NCBI GenBank assembly: GCA_018609925.1
Contig: JAHEOG010000021.1
Span: 1-23,243, forward strand
Origin: Gammaproteobacteria bacterium
GTDB lineage: Bacteria > Pseudomonadota > Gammaproteobacteria > Thiohalorhabdales > Thiohalorhabdaceae
DNA length: 23,243 bases
Direction: 5' to 3'
Below, piece after piece: positions 7,701-14,310 of the stretch. The position numbers were made by a program, and so were the translations under genes. Numbering within the stretch: the stretch's first letter is position 1; the number at the start of each line of letters is the position of its first letter. Under the pieces are notes generated by a model, which had not been told where the DNA came from, ran no database searches, and worked only from the letters and a program-made list of their open reading frames with translations.

Positions 7701-8069
7701 TCAGGCCCGCTCCGGGGGATGGCGTTCGGGATCCACCACCAGCCGGAAGGCGTACTTCACAACCGCGGGCCGGTCGAAGTGGCGGGGGCCCACCCGGCGC
7801 CGGAGCTTGCGCGGGGCCTCGAGATCCCGCCAGTTCAGGGTCTCGTAGATGGCCAGCTCAAAGACACCGGCTCCGCCGTCGTTGTTCTCGTACAGCACCA
7901 CGTAGGGGGTGTCACGGTGGAGCGGGAATCGGCCCGGCGGCGGGAGGTCCCGCCCGGCGTTCTCCTGGCCTTCCGGGAACACCAGGAGCCGGTTGTCCAC
8001 CCGGGACACCTCGAACACGAACTGGACCCGGTCACTGTCGGAGACCGGGATGCGGACCTCATCCGCCAT
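7701..8069 (-). CDS. hypothetical protein
   Basis: A 122-residue soluble protein that I do not recognise. It has no signal peptide or membrane segment. The sequence suggests a beta-rich fold: 'VQFVFEVSRVDNRLLVFPEG', 'TPYVVLYENNDGGAGVFELAIYETLNWRD' in pieces, and a final 'PAVVKYAFRLVVDP'. Its ATG lies inside the last codons of the upstream broken lipoprotein gene (11-base overlap), so the two were once one operon and were probably translated together. With that neighbour disrupted by an insertion sequence, its transcription may now be impaired or driven from the element. The frame itself is intact. Confidence 0.6.
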   Translation of the reverse strand: MADEVRIPVSDSDRVQFVFEVSRVDNRLLVFPEGQENAGRDLPPPGRFPLHRDTPYVVLYENNDGGAGVFELAIYETLNWRDLEAPRKLRRRVGPRHFDRPAVVKYAFRLVVDPERHPPERA

Positions 8070-8779
8070 CGCCCCGCGCCCCCACCAGGATGCCCTCGAA
8101 GCGTCCCGTCATGGGCTCTCCCGAATCGAGGTGGAGCCACACCGCGTGCAGCTCCCCCACTGCCCGGACGCTCTGGCGACCGAAGCGCTGGAGGGACTCG
8201 TCGGTGGTACCGGTGCGCGGGGTCACCAGGAGCCGGTACCGCTCCGAGGTAAGCGGCTCCACCCGGACCCGGAACAGCCCGCCGCACAGCTCGCGGGTGC
8301 GCTCGCCTCGAAGGCTCAGGTCCGGGACGAGGCAGCGGTGTATGACAAGGGTCGTCCGGCGGACGCCGAAGACCAGCCCCTTCCCCTCCAGCTCGGTGGC
8401 GTCGCTCCCGTCGCCACTGCGGTTGAAGGCCAGTCCCAGCTCGGCGTCCATCTCCTGCAGGGCCGCGTCCAGCTCCGCTCCGATCCGGCTCCCGGTTTCT
8501 TCGGAGATGTCGACCCGGATCTGATCGGCCTTCAGGGCGGTTACCACCAGGTCCCGGCCGTCTCCCGGAAGAAGCCCAGCTCCCGCTGAGTGCAGGCCGG
8601 ATTGGTTAAATCCGGCCGGACCCGGGCTGGATCCACCTCCCTTAGGCTCAGGCCGGATGCCTCGATCCGGAATTCGGAAACCGCGGTGCCGGCGAAATCG
8701 GCCTCCAAGCCGGCCTTCACCAGGTATTCTCGGAACAGGCACCGCACCGATCCTGAGACCTCGCGCTCCTCGGTTGAAG
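8059..8779 (-). pseudogene. 3' part of IS-interrupted lipoprotein gene, frameshifted
   Basis: This is the downstream portion of the gene whose 5' end is at 10044-10303. Just after the insertion the frame reads EEREVSGSVRCLFREYLVKA, continues through 'FAGTAVSEFRIEASGLSLRE' and 'CTQRELGFFRETAG', then hits TAA at 8541. The sense continues in another frame as 'RDLVVTALKADQIRVDISEE' from about 8555 onward to TGA at 8059, so about one base is missing near 8553-8562. The latter half has 'LVFGVRRTTLVIHRCLVPDL' and 'RYRLLVTPRTGTTDESLQRF'. Several cysteines may form disulfides in an exported protein. I do not recognise the family. It is broken three times in all: nonsense, insertion and frameshift. Confidence 0.75.
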
Positions 8780-8800
8780 TGGACCCCAAAAACTGGACAG
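8780..8800 (+). repeat. IS3 left inverted repeat
   Basis: It begins TGGACCCCAAAAACTGG and ends TGGACAG. It pairs with the right end in the first seven and last seven bases, separated by a seven-base mismatch-rich middle. Confidence 0.8.
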
Positions 8801-8854
8801 GGGTAGAAGTAAACGGCTGAGGGGGTATCCTCAGGCTCAGAAAGGAGCCTTCCC

Positions 8855-9151
8855 GTGTCCCGAGTCAAAGGCAAGCGCCTCAGCCCCGACTTCAAGGCCC
8901 GCGTTGCCCTGGAAGCTGCCAAGGGCGCCAAGACGACCAGCGAGATCGCCAGCGAGTACCAGGTCCACCCGACCCAGATCAGCCAATGGAAGCGTCAGCT
9001 CCTTGAAGGGCTTCCGGGGCTTTTCCAGTCCGGGAAGGCCCAGAAGGTGCCTTCCCCGGAGGAGTTGACCGCTCCGCTGTACGAGGAGATCGGCCGCCTC
9101 AAGGTTGAGGTGGACTTTCTCGAAAAAAAATCCAAGCAGATCAAGGGGTAG
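8855..9151 (+). CDS. IS3-family transposase OrfA
   Basis: A 98-residue DNA-binding protein starting at GTG 8855 with AAAGGAG upstream. The helix-turn-helix is 'KTTSEIASEYQVHPTQISQW' (about residues 28-47), and the C-terminal 'LYEEIGRLKVEVDFLEKK' is the leucine-zipper segment used for multimerisation. Alone, OrfA acts as a regulator of the element; fused to OrfB by frameshifting it binds the ends. The A8 run in the last codons is the site of that shift. The gene is complete. Confidence 0.93.
   Translation: MSRVKGKRLSPDFKARVALEAAKGAKTTSEIASEYQVHPTQISQWKRQLLEGLPGLFQSGKAQKVPSPEELTAPLYEEIGRLKVEVDFLEKKSKQIKG
9123..9130 (+). promoter_or_regulatory. A8 programmed -1 frameshift site
   Basis: Eight A residues lie seven codons before the OrfA stop. 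Slipping back one base there joins 'VDFLEKK' to IQADQGVGRW and then to the OrfB frame ('QCALLGLPRSTYYY'), giving the OrfAB transposase. This mechanism is well established for the IS3 family; its use here is inferred from position and frame. Confidence 0.8.
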
Positions 9152-9216
9152 GCCGATGGCAAATCGAACCGGCCCATCCCCGGCTTTCGATACAGCGCCA
9201 ATGTGCGCTACTCGGC

Positions 9217-9984
9217 TTGCCCCGGTCCACCTACTATTACCAGCCGGCCGGGGAGAGCGCCGAGAACCTGGGGCTGATGCGGCTGATCGACCGGCAGTAC
9301 CTGGAAACGCCCTTCTACGGCAGCCGCCAGATGACAGCCGTTTTGCGACGCCGAGGCTACGCGGTCAATCGCAAGCGGGTCCAGCGGCTGATGGGCCTCA
9401 TGGGGCTGCAAGCGACGGTTCCCGGACCGCATACCAGCCGGCCGCATCCGCAGAACCCGCTCTACCCCTATCTGCTGCGGGACCTGGTGCTGACGCACAG
9501 CAATCTCGTCTGGTGCGCCGACATTACCTTTATCCCCATGCCCCGGGGGTTCCTGTACCTGGTGGCGGTGCTCGACTGGTACAGCCGCTTCGTCCTGGCC
9601 TGGCGCCTCTCCAACACCTTGGATGCGCTGTTCTGCGTCGAAGCCCTGGAGGCGGCGCTGGGCCACGGCCAGCCGGTGATCTTCAACACCGATCAGGGCG
9701 CCCAGTTCGCCAGCCAGCCCTGGCTGGCCAAGCTCCGCGGCGAAGGGATCCTCGTCAGCATGGACGGGCGTGGCCGGGCCCTGGACAACGTCTTCGTCGA
9801 GCGACTGTGGCGCACCGTGAAGTACGAGGATATCTACCTCCGGGACTACCAAACCGTGCCTGACCTGGAGAACGGCCTTACCGCCTACTTCCGGTTCTAC
9901 AACGAGGAGCGCCCCCACAGCGCCCTTGATCATCGAACCCCGGCCGAGGTCCACTGGACCACCCAGCCGGAAACCGAAGCCTGA
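9217..9984 (+). CDS. IS3-family transposase OrfB (integrase core)
   Basis: The catalytic part of the transposase, read mostly as the C-terminal half of OrfAB. The upstream frame is open back to the A8 site at 9123; the TTG at 9217 is only the nearest possible independent start. From that point the DDE triad is D102 ('WCADITF'), D159 ('NTDQGAQF') and E195 ('FVERLWR'), with the exact 35-residue spacing between the second and third residues. The preceding 'YGSRQMTAVLRRRGYAVNRKRV' is the HTH_21 region, and 'YNEERPHSALDHRTPAEVH' is the usual C-terminus. No stop or frameshift interrupts it, so the protein should be functional. Confidence 0.95.
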   Translation: MPRSTYYYQPAGESAENLGLMRLIDRQYLETPFYGSRQMTAVLRRRGYAVNRKRVQRLMGLMGLQATVPGPHTSRPHPQNPLYPYLLRDLVLTHSNLVWCADITFIPMPRGFLYLVAVLDWYSRFVLAWRLSNTLDALFCVEALEAALGHGQPVIFNTDQGAQFASQPWLAKLRGEGILVSMDGRGRALDNVFVERLWRTVKYEDIYLRDYQTVPDLENGLTAYFRFYNEERPHSALDHRTPAEVHWTTQPETEA

Positions 9985-10022
9985 AGGAGCCGCCCGACCG
10001 TTTACTTCTCAAGGCCCGGAGG

Positions 10023-10043
10023 CTGTCCAAAGGAATGGGTCCA
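10023..10043 (-). repeat. IS3 right inverted repeat
   Basis: Read on the minus strand it begins TGGACCCATTCCTTTGG and ends with TGGACAG, matching the left end in its outer and inner heptamers. It defines the right boundary of the element. Confidence 0.8.
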
Positions 10044-10303
10044 CCCCAGGTTACCCGGCCCTCTAGGGACGCCGGCGCGGCAACCTCCCGCACTCCTTCC
10101 GATTCCCGGAAGCAGGCCCCGGACAGGACCTCCTCACCGCCCACAAACAGGGACGGCAGGGCAACCTCGCCGCGGGGGAGGGACAGGGCTGTTTACTGGG
10201 GCGAGGAGACGGTGGAGGGATCCTCCGGCGGGGAAGGACAAGCGCTCAACAGGATCGTGGCCACTGCCACCAAAGCGACCGGGGCTAGGCAGCGTATCTC
10301 CAT
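10044..10303 (-). pseudogene. 5' part of IS-interrupted lipoprotein gene, with nonsense codon
   Basis: The ATG at 10303 (GGGGGGAG just upstream) begins MEIRCLAPVALVAVATILLSAC: a lipoprotein signal peptide with lipobox LSAC and acylated Cys22. A TAA at codon 37 (10193-10195) ends the frame after 'STVSSPQ', yet the same frame goes on sensibly as TALSLPRGEVALPSLFVGGE, 'LSGACFRESEGVREV' and 'SLEGRVTW' until the IS3 right end. The downstream part resumes at 8779. The gene was therefore an exported lipoprotein of unknown function, first in an operon with the gene at 7701-8069. It cannot make a full protein now; a 36-residue lipopeptide could still be produced. Confidence 0.72.
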
Positions 10304-10449
10304 GGCTCCCCCCTTTTTCTCCGATCTCATGTTACCGGCTCAATCTAGCATCCCGGCGGGTGGTCGGGTACTACCGGGCTTAGTCGTAGGGCCGCCGGCC
10401 TTGGCAAGGCCCGAGGGGCGGGCCCCAACCCAGCCAACGGGGCTGGCTC
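10304..10449. other. Short gene-free region
   Basis: I see no gene here. It contains the leader and promoter of the broken lipoprotein gene (minus strand) and the downstream flank of the membrane-protein fragment. Confidence 0.3.
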
Positions 10450-10695
10450 CTAGGAACCCGGGGGAGCCCGTTTGGGATCGGAGGAATGGCGGAACGCGGC
10501 AAACAGCCGGGGATTGTTGGCCACGAGCTTGCGCAGGAGGCGGTCGGCGAGCCGGGAGTCCCCGTCCCGGACGTACTGGTACCCCATCCAGGAGGCCACC
10601 GCCGCTCCGGCAACATCCACCAGGAGATCGGTCACGGAATCGACCTGCCCGGATTCCTTCATGTTCCGGAACGGGATGCTGGAGCCGAAATCCAA
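10450..10695 (-). pseudogene. C-terminal fragment of a small membrane protein
   Basis: An 81-codon open stretch, preceded in frame by a TAG and without an ATG or ribosome-binding site at its beginning (nearest codon TTG). The sense portion 'SVTDLLVDVAGAAVASWMGY' looks like the final membrane helix of VanZ/DUF2238-like proteins, where a 'D-x-x-x-D-L-L-x-D-x-x-G-A' pattern occurs; it ends 'LVANNPRLFAAFRHSSD'. The upstream helices are missing, replaced by the ybiI leader. I read it as the remnant of a 5'-deleted gene. A short real gene starting at an internal ATG cannot be excluded. Family assignment is tentative. Confidence 0.45.
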
Positions 10696-10741
10696 AAGGT
10701 CCTAAAGTCCCCCATTTGGTCAGGAAACGGAGGAGACGGTT

Positions 10742-11008
10742 ATGGCCGGCGGTTGGACCCACGACGGTGCGGTGCAGGAGCAGATCGAGGACACCGTGGA
10801 GGACGCCCTCCAGGAGGTGCGCAGTCAGCTCCCCGAGGGCGAGAGTCAGAACCACTGTTCGGAATGCGGCGAGGAGATCCCGCAGGCACGGCGACAGGCC
10901 CTGCCCGGGGTCCGGCTATGCGTCGCCTGCCAAGAGGAGCGGGACCAGGAGCGCCAGTCGACCCCGCTGTTCAATCGCCGGGGTAGCAAGGATAGCCAGC
11001 TCCGCTGA
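10742..11008 (+). CDS. ybiI: YbiI-like TraR/DksA zinc-finger protein
   Basis: An 88-residue protein very close to what I recall of E. coli YbiI: 'GWTHDGAVQEQIEDTVEDAL' at the start, the C4 zinc finger C39-x2-C42 / C60-x2-C63 in 'CSECGEEIPQARRQALPGVR', and the diagnostic C-terminus 'NRRGSKDSQLR'. It lacks the long coiled coil of DksA, so it probably cannot reach into the RNA polymerase secondary channel in the same way. The function of YbiI-type proteins is not well defined. GGAGGAG lies upstream of the ATG. It is convergent with selO, with 113 bases between them. Confidence 0.92.
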   Translation: MAGGWTHDGAVQEQIEDTVEDALQEVRSQLPEGESQNHCSECGEEIPQARRQALPGVRLCVACQEERDQERQSTPLFNRRGSKDSQLR

Positions 11009-11121
11009 ATTCCCCGATCCCCCTGCCAGGACCCATCCCCCAGCTCAACCGATCCGAGCCGGGACCACTCGGCGGCCCCGGTCACGGATCGCCTTGGGTA
11101 GCTGACACCCCCCTTCCGCTT

Positions 11122-12621
11122 TCAGGTCCCGCAGAAGGTGCGCTGCACAACTTGCCCTGGGGCCGGAGGCTGCGCCAAGTGCGCGCGATTGGGGTGGTCC
11201 GCGTAGGGGTCGGTGAGTACCGCCAGCAGGTCCTCGACGGGATGGAGGTCCCCGCTGTAAGCGGCCTCGATGGCCTGGTGGACGCGGTGGTTGCGCGGGA
11301 TATAGGCCGGATTGACCGATCGCATCGCCTCACGCCGGGCCCCGTCGTCGCTGCCCTCGGCGGCCAAGCGCTCGCGCCAGGCCCGCACCCAGGCATCGAA
11401 GGACGACGAGTCGGCGAACAGCTCCCGCACAGCCTCGTCGGCCGGGCCGGACTCCCCACCCAGCTCCGCCAGGCGCCGGAAGGTCAGGTTGAAGTCGGCG
11501 CCTTGGGCGGCCATGCGCCCCAGCAGGTCCAGGGCGAGGTCGACGTCGCCGTCGCGCTCCTCCCCCAGCCCCAGCTTGCGCCGCAGCCCGCCGTGGTAAC
11601 GACCCTCGAAGCGCGGCTCATAGACCTCGAGGGCCGCGTAGGCCACCTCGACGGCCGTGTCCATGTCATCGGCCAGCAGCGGCAGGAGGGTCTCGGCGAA
11701 CCGGGCCAGGTTCCAATGGGCGATGCGGGGCTGCTGGTCAAAGGCGTAGCGCCCCCCGGTGTCGATGGAGCTGTACACGGTCGCCGGATGGTAGGTATCC
11801 ATGAAGGCGCATGGGCCGTAATCGATGGTCTCGCCGGCAATGGACAGGTTGTCCGTGTTCATCACCCCGTGGATGAAGCCCACCAGCAGCCAGTCCGCCA
11901 ACAGATCGGCTGTACGCTTGGCCACCCCTTCCAGCAGGGCCTTGTAGCGATTGTCCGCCCCGGCAATCTCCGGGTAATGGCGCTGGATAACGTAGTCAGC
12001 GAGCGCCCGTACCGTATCGAAATCCCCCCGGCGGTAGAAGTACTCGAAGGTGCCGACGCGGACATGGCTGCCCGCGACCCGGACAAGCACCCCGCCCGGC
12101 TCGATGCGGTCCCGGGCCACGCCGTCGCCGGTGGCAAGCATGGCCAGCGCCCGGGTGGTGGATATGCCGAGGCCGGCCATGCCTTCGCTGACGAGGTATT
12201 CCCGGATCACCGGCCCGAGGGCGGCGCGGCCGTCGCCCATTCGCGAGAACGGCGTCAGGCCCGCGCCCTTGATCTGGAGGTCGCGGCGGACGCCGTCGCT
12301 GTCCACTGTCTCGCCCAGCAGCACCGCGCGCCCGTCGCCCAGGCTGGGCACCCAGTTGCCGAACTGGTGGCCCGCGTAGGCCAGGGCCAACGGCTCGGCC
12401 CCTTTCGGGACCCGGTTTCCGGCCAGCGCCTCCAGGCCCTCGGGAGCCTCCAGGCCCTCCGGATCCAGGCCCAGCCGCTCGGCCAAGGGGCGGTTGAGCC
12501 GCAAAAGCTGCGGGCGGGTCACCGGGGTAGGGTGGATCCGGGCGTAGCAGGCCTCGGGCAGCTCCAGGTAGCTGTTCCCCAGCTCCAACGGCTCGGCAGT
12601 GCGGGCTTCGGTTGCGGTCAA
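11122..12621 (-). CDS. selO: Protein adenylyltransferase SelO (YdiU/UPF0061)
   Basis: A 499-residue pseudokinase-fold enzyme that transfers AMP from ATP to hydroxyl side chains of proteins; in characterised bacteria it modifies redox proteins. Key motifs: 'YAGHQFGNWVPSLGDGRA' (residues 82-99), 'LQIKGAGLTPFSRMGDGRA' (115-133), 'GSHVRVGTFEYF', the catalytic 'HGVMNTDN' with D257 and N258, and 'DYGPCAFMD' with D267. D257 and D267 correspond to the active-site Asp pair of studied SelO proteins. The C-terminus is 'RTFCGT', with Cys in the place where eukaryotic forms have selenocysteine nearby. The start is TTG at 12621, supported by GAGGAAAT upstream and by the lack of any nearby ATG. It lies 25 bases after a GST gene, probably one operon. 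Confidence 0.95.
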   Translation of the reverse strand: MTATEARTAEPLELGNSYLELPEACYARIHPTPVTRPQLLRLNRPLAERLGLDPEGLEAPEGLEALAGNRVPKGAEPLALAYAGHQFGNWVPSLGDGRAVLLGETVDSDGVRRDLQIKGAGLTPFSRMGDGRAALGPVIREYLVSEGMAGLGISTTRALAMLATGDGVARDRIEPGGVLVRVAGSHVRVGTFEYFYRRGDFDTVRALADYVIQRHYPEIAGADNRYKALLEGVAKRTADLLADWLLVGFIHGVMNTDNLSIAGETIDYGPCAFMDTYHPATVYSSIDTGGRYAFDQQPRIAHWNLARFAETLLPLLADDMDTAVEVAYAALEVYEPRFEGRYHGGLRRKLGLGEERDGDVDLALDLLGRMAAQGADFNLTFRRLAELGGESGPADEAVRELFADSSSFDAWVRAWRERLAAEGSDDGARREAMRSVNPAYIPRNHRVHQAIEAAYSGDLHPVEDLLAVLTDPYADHPNRAHLAQPPAPGQVVQRTFCGT

Positions 12622-12646
12622 AGGATTTCCTCTCGTCCCGTTCGGA

Positions 12647-13366
12647 CTACTGGTCGAGCTCGGGGTAGCGCCGGAAGATGCCGTCCTCGTTGAACGGGAT
12701 ACGCCGCTCCGAGCGGAGATAGGCCGCGATCCGCGGCAGCCTCGCCACCCGGTCGTGGAGCGCGGCCACCCGCGGCGCGTCGTTTTCCGCCGTCGCCATG
12801 GCGTTGGGGAAGGCGTAGCGCAACCCCGCCACCATCTGGAATAGGGACAGGTCCGCGTAGGTCCAGGTTTCCCCGGCGAGCCAGCCGTTGTCCGAATTGG
12901 ACTTCAGGACGCCTTCGAAATAGCCCAGGAATTTGGGCAGCCGGTGCTCCCGGAATACGGCAGCCCGGCTGATGGCCTCGGCCTGCTGGTCCTCGTAATA
13001 CAGCTCCGCGCCGCAGGGATGATGGGTGTCGTGGACCTCGCCAACCCAATCGGCGAGGGTAAGCTGGAGCTGATGGACCCAGAGCCGGTCCAGCTCCCCT
13101 GTCAGAGCCAGCCCGTGCCGTTTTCCTAAGTAGAGTAGGATGTTGGCCGTCTGGGCGATCAGCCGACCGCCCACGTCCAGTACCGGCGGCGCAAACGGCG
13201 GGGGACCGGGATCCTCGCTCCCGATGACACCCGCCATGGCCCCGAAGTCCGGCCCGTCCGCACCCCGGGCGACATCGTCGTACTCCTCCCCGACCGCCTC
13301 CAGCGCCAGTCGGACAAACTCCCCGCGCCCCTGGATTGTGGGCCAATAGTAGAGCCGGTAGGTCAT
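12647..13366 (-). CDS. Glutathione S-transferase family protein
   Basis: A 239-residue intact GST of the sigma/alpha-mu-pi type layout. The N-terminal thioredoxin fold starts 'MTYRLYYWPTIQGRGEFVRL', with Tyr6/Tyr7 as candidate glutathione activators, and has 'APPVLDVGGRLIAQTANILLYL' in place of the usual P-V-L and E/Q-S/T-x-A-I motif. The helical domain follows, with 'WTYADLSLFQMV' as the N-capping box. The substrate cannot be told. It is upstream of selO with a 25-base gap, and both being linked to thiol redox balance suggests they are co-expressed. Unlike the GST at 6155-6862 this copy has no disruption. Confidence 0.88.
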   Translation of the reverse strand: MTYRLYYWPTIQGRGEFVRLALEAVGEEYDDVARGADGPDFGAMAGVIGSEDPGPPPFAPPVLDVGGRLIAQTANILLYLGKRHGLALTGELDRLWVHQLQLTLADWVGEVHDTHHPCGAELYYEDQQAEAISRAAVFREHRLPKFLGYFEGVLKSNSDNGWLAGETWTYADLSLFQMVAGLRYAFPNAMATAENDAPRVAALHDRVARLPRIAAYLRSERRIPFNEDGIFRRYPELDQ

Positions 13367-13441
13367 TCAGGATCCCCGATAGGTTCGAGTTTCATCGCCC
13401 AGTCTGGGCTCACCGACCGGGGAATTGAAGCCTTGGCCCGA

Positions 13442-13741
13442 TCAGAGCTCCCACCGCCCAGGTGGGATGGCCCGCAGGTGAATGCGGTGGGCAAGGCGGA
13501 TACTGGGCCGGACGATGAGCTGGGCGCTGCCGACGACGAACAGCCAGACCCCGACGGGCTCCCAGCCGGGCCAGAAGAAGGCGACGCTGCCCAGCAGGAA
13601 CCAGATCCCGATCAGGAAATCGTTAACGATGCTGGCCGTCTGGTAACGGTTCCGTAAGATCAGCTCATCGCGACCCATCCGGATGGTGAGATCGTCAGGG
13701 TTCAGGCCCTTGGCTGACGGTTCGTTGGATTCGGAAGCCAC
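13442..13741 (-). CDS. YrhK-domain membrane protein
   Basis: A 99-residue protein with a soluble N-terminus and two membrane helices (about 43-58 and 63-78). The block 'LILRNRYQTASIVNDFLIGI', 'WFLLGSVAFFWPGWEPVGVW' and 'LFVVGSAQLIVRPSIRLAHR' matches the YrhK domain, whose function is unknown. The start is GTG at 13741 with GGAGGG four bases upstream. Its C-terminus ends in 'HRIHLRAIPPGRWEL', a positively charged cytoplasmic tail. Confidence 0.85.
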   Translation of the reverse strand: MASESNEPSAKGLNPDDLTIRMGRDELILRNRYQTASIVNDFLIGIWFLLGSVAFFWPGWEPVGVWLFVVGSAQLIVRPSIRLAHRIHLRAIPPGRWEL

Positions 13742-13834
13742 TGGACCCTCCGAGGCGGCAATTGGGATTGTCCGGAGGCTAACCGGAATCCGGGCGTTAG
13801 GAAATAACGATCAGTAGGCCCGAAGCTCCGGGGT

Positions 13835-14134
13835 TCAGGGTGGGGACTCTCCTGCCGCTTCCATGGACCGCCTAAGCTGGGCGTCCACCACCAGGAAGCC
13901 GAAGGGCACCGCCCCAAGCAGGAAGATCGCCAGCCACCGCAGGACGGACCATTCGCGCAGGTGGCTGATCGCCAGGGCGAACCCGCCGTAGGTCAGGAAC
14001 AGCAGGCCGTGGGTCCAGCCCGCGTACCACACCGGCCCGTGCAGGCCGCCGTAGTAGCGCAGCGGCACGGCACCGGAAAGCAGCACGAGCAGGGAAGCGC
14101 CCTCGACGAGGCTGACCAGGCGGAAGGGTTTCAT
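13835..14134 (-). CDS. DUF3817 family integral membrane protein
   Basis: A 99-residue protein with three hydrophobic helices. It opens 'FRLVSLVEGASLLVLL', continues with 'GPVWYAGWTHGLLFLTYGGF' and 'LRWLAIFLLGAVPFGFLVVD', the typical DUF3817 pattern: E in the first helix, H in the second and PFG-x-x-x-x-D at the end. GGGAGG three bases before the ATG supports the start. Such proteins are sometimes found beside transporters, but the role is unknown. It is downstream of the EamA gene, separated by a possible terminator. Confidence 0.87.
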   Translation of the reverse strand: MKPFRLVSLVEGASLLVLLSGAVPLRYYGGLHGPVWYAGWTHGLLFLTYGGFALAISHLREWSVLRWLAIFLLGAVPFGFLVVDAQLRRSMEAAGESPP

Positions 14135-14225
14135 GATCCTCCCAAAGGTCCGTTGAGACCGACCAGGCTAGCAGGACGAACCTCCCCCGCCGGGTATCCC
14201 ACCTTGGGGCCGCGAGCGCTCCCCC

Positions 14226-14249
14226 CGAAAATTCCCTGCTTTGGGAATG
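14226..14249 (-). terminator. Possible intrinsic terminator of the EamA gene
   Basis: On the minus strand, ATTCCC-AAAGCA-GGGAAT is followed directly by TTTTC. The stem is only six pairs and only half G+C, and the U-run is short, so this is a weak call. Its place, downstream of the EamA stop and before the DUF3817 gene, is right. Confidence 0.45.
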
Positions 14250-14310
14250 GCTCCGGAGCCATGGGGACTGCAAAGCCCTTGGGTGCCCCCGCCATGGATC
14301 CCGCCAGAGC

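Larger units (their letters stand above)
8780..10043 (+). mobile_element. IS3-family insertion sequence, 1264 bp
   Basis: The element is bounded by imperfect inverted repeats (TGGACCC...TGGACAG at both ends) and carries the two overlapping frames of an IS3-type transposase. A second inverted pair, AGAAGTAAACGG, lies just inside each end (8805-8816 and 9998-10009). Size, gene order, A8 slippage site and DD(35)E triad are all normal, so it may be active. It sits within a lipoprotein gene read on the opposite strand. The flanks show no matching 3- or 4-base target duplication (AAG on the left, CCC on the right), so it may be an old insertion, have arisen by recombination, or have ends placed slightly wrong. 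Confidence 0.92.

Noticed and set aside
10340..10855. 171-codon minus frame crossing the start of ybiI
   Set aside because: Low-complexity product, antisense to a well-recognised zinc-finger protein.
11152..12693. 513-codon plus-strand frame opposite selO
   Set aside because: SelO on the minus strand has all catalytic motifs; the antisense frame has none.
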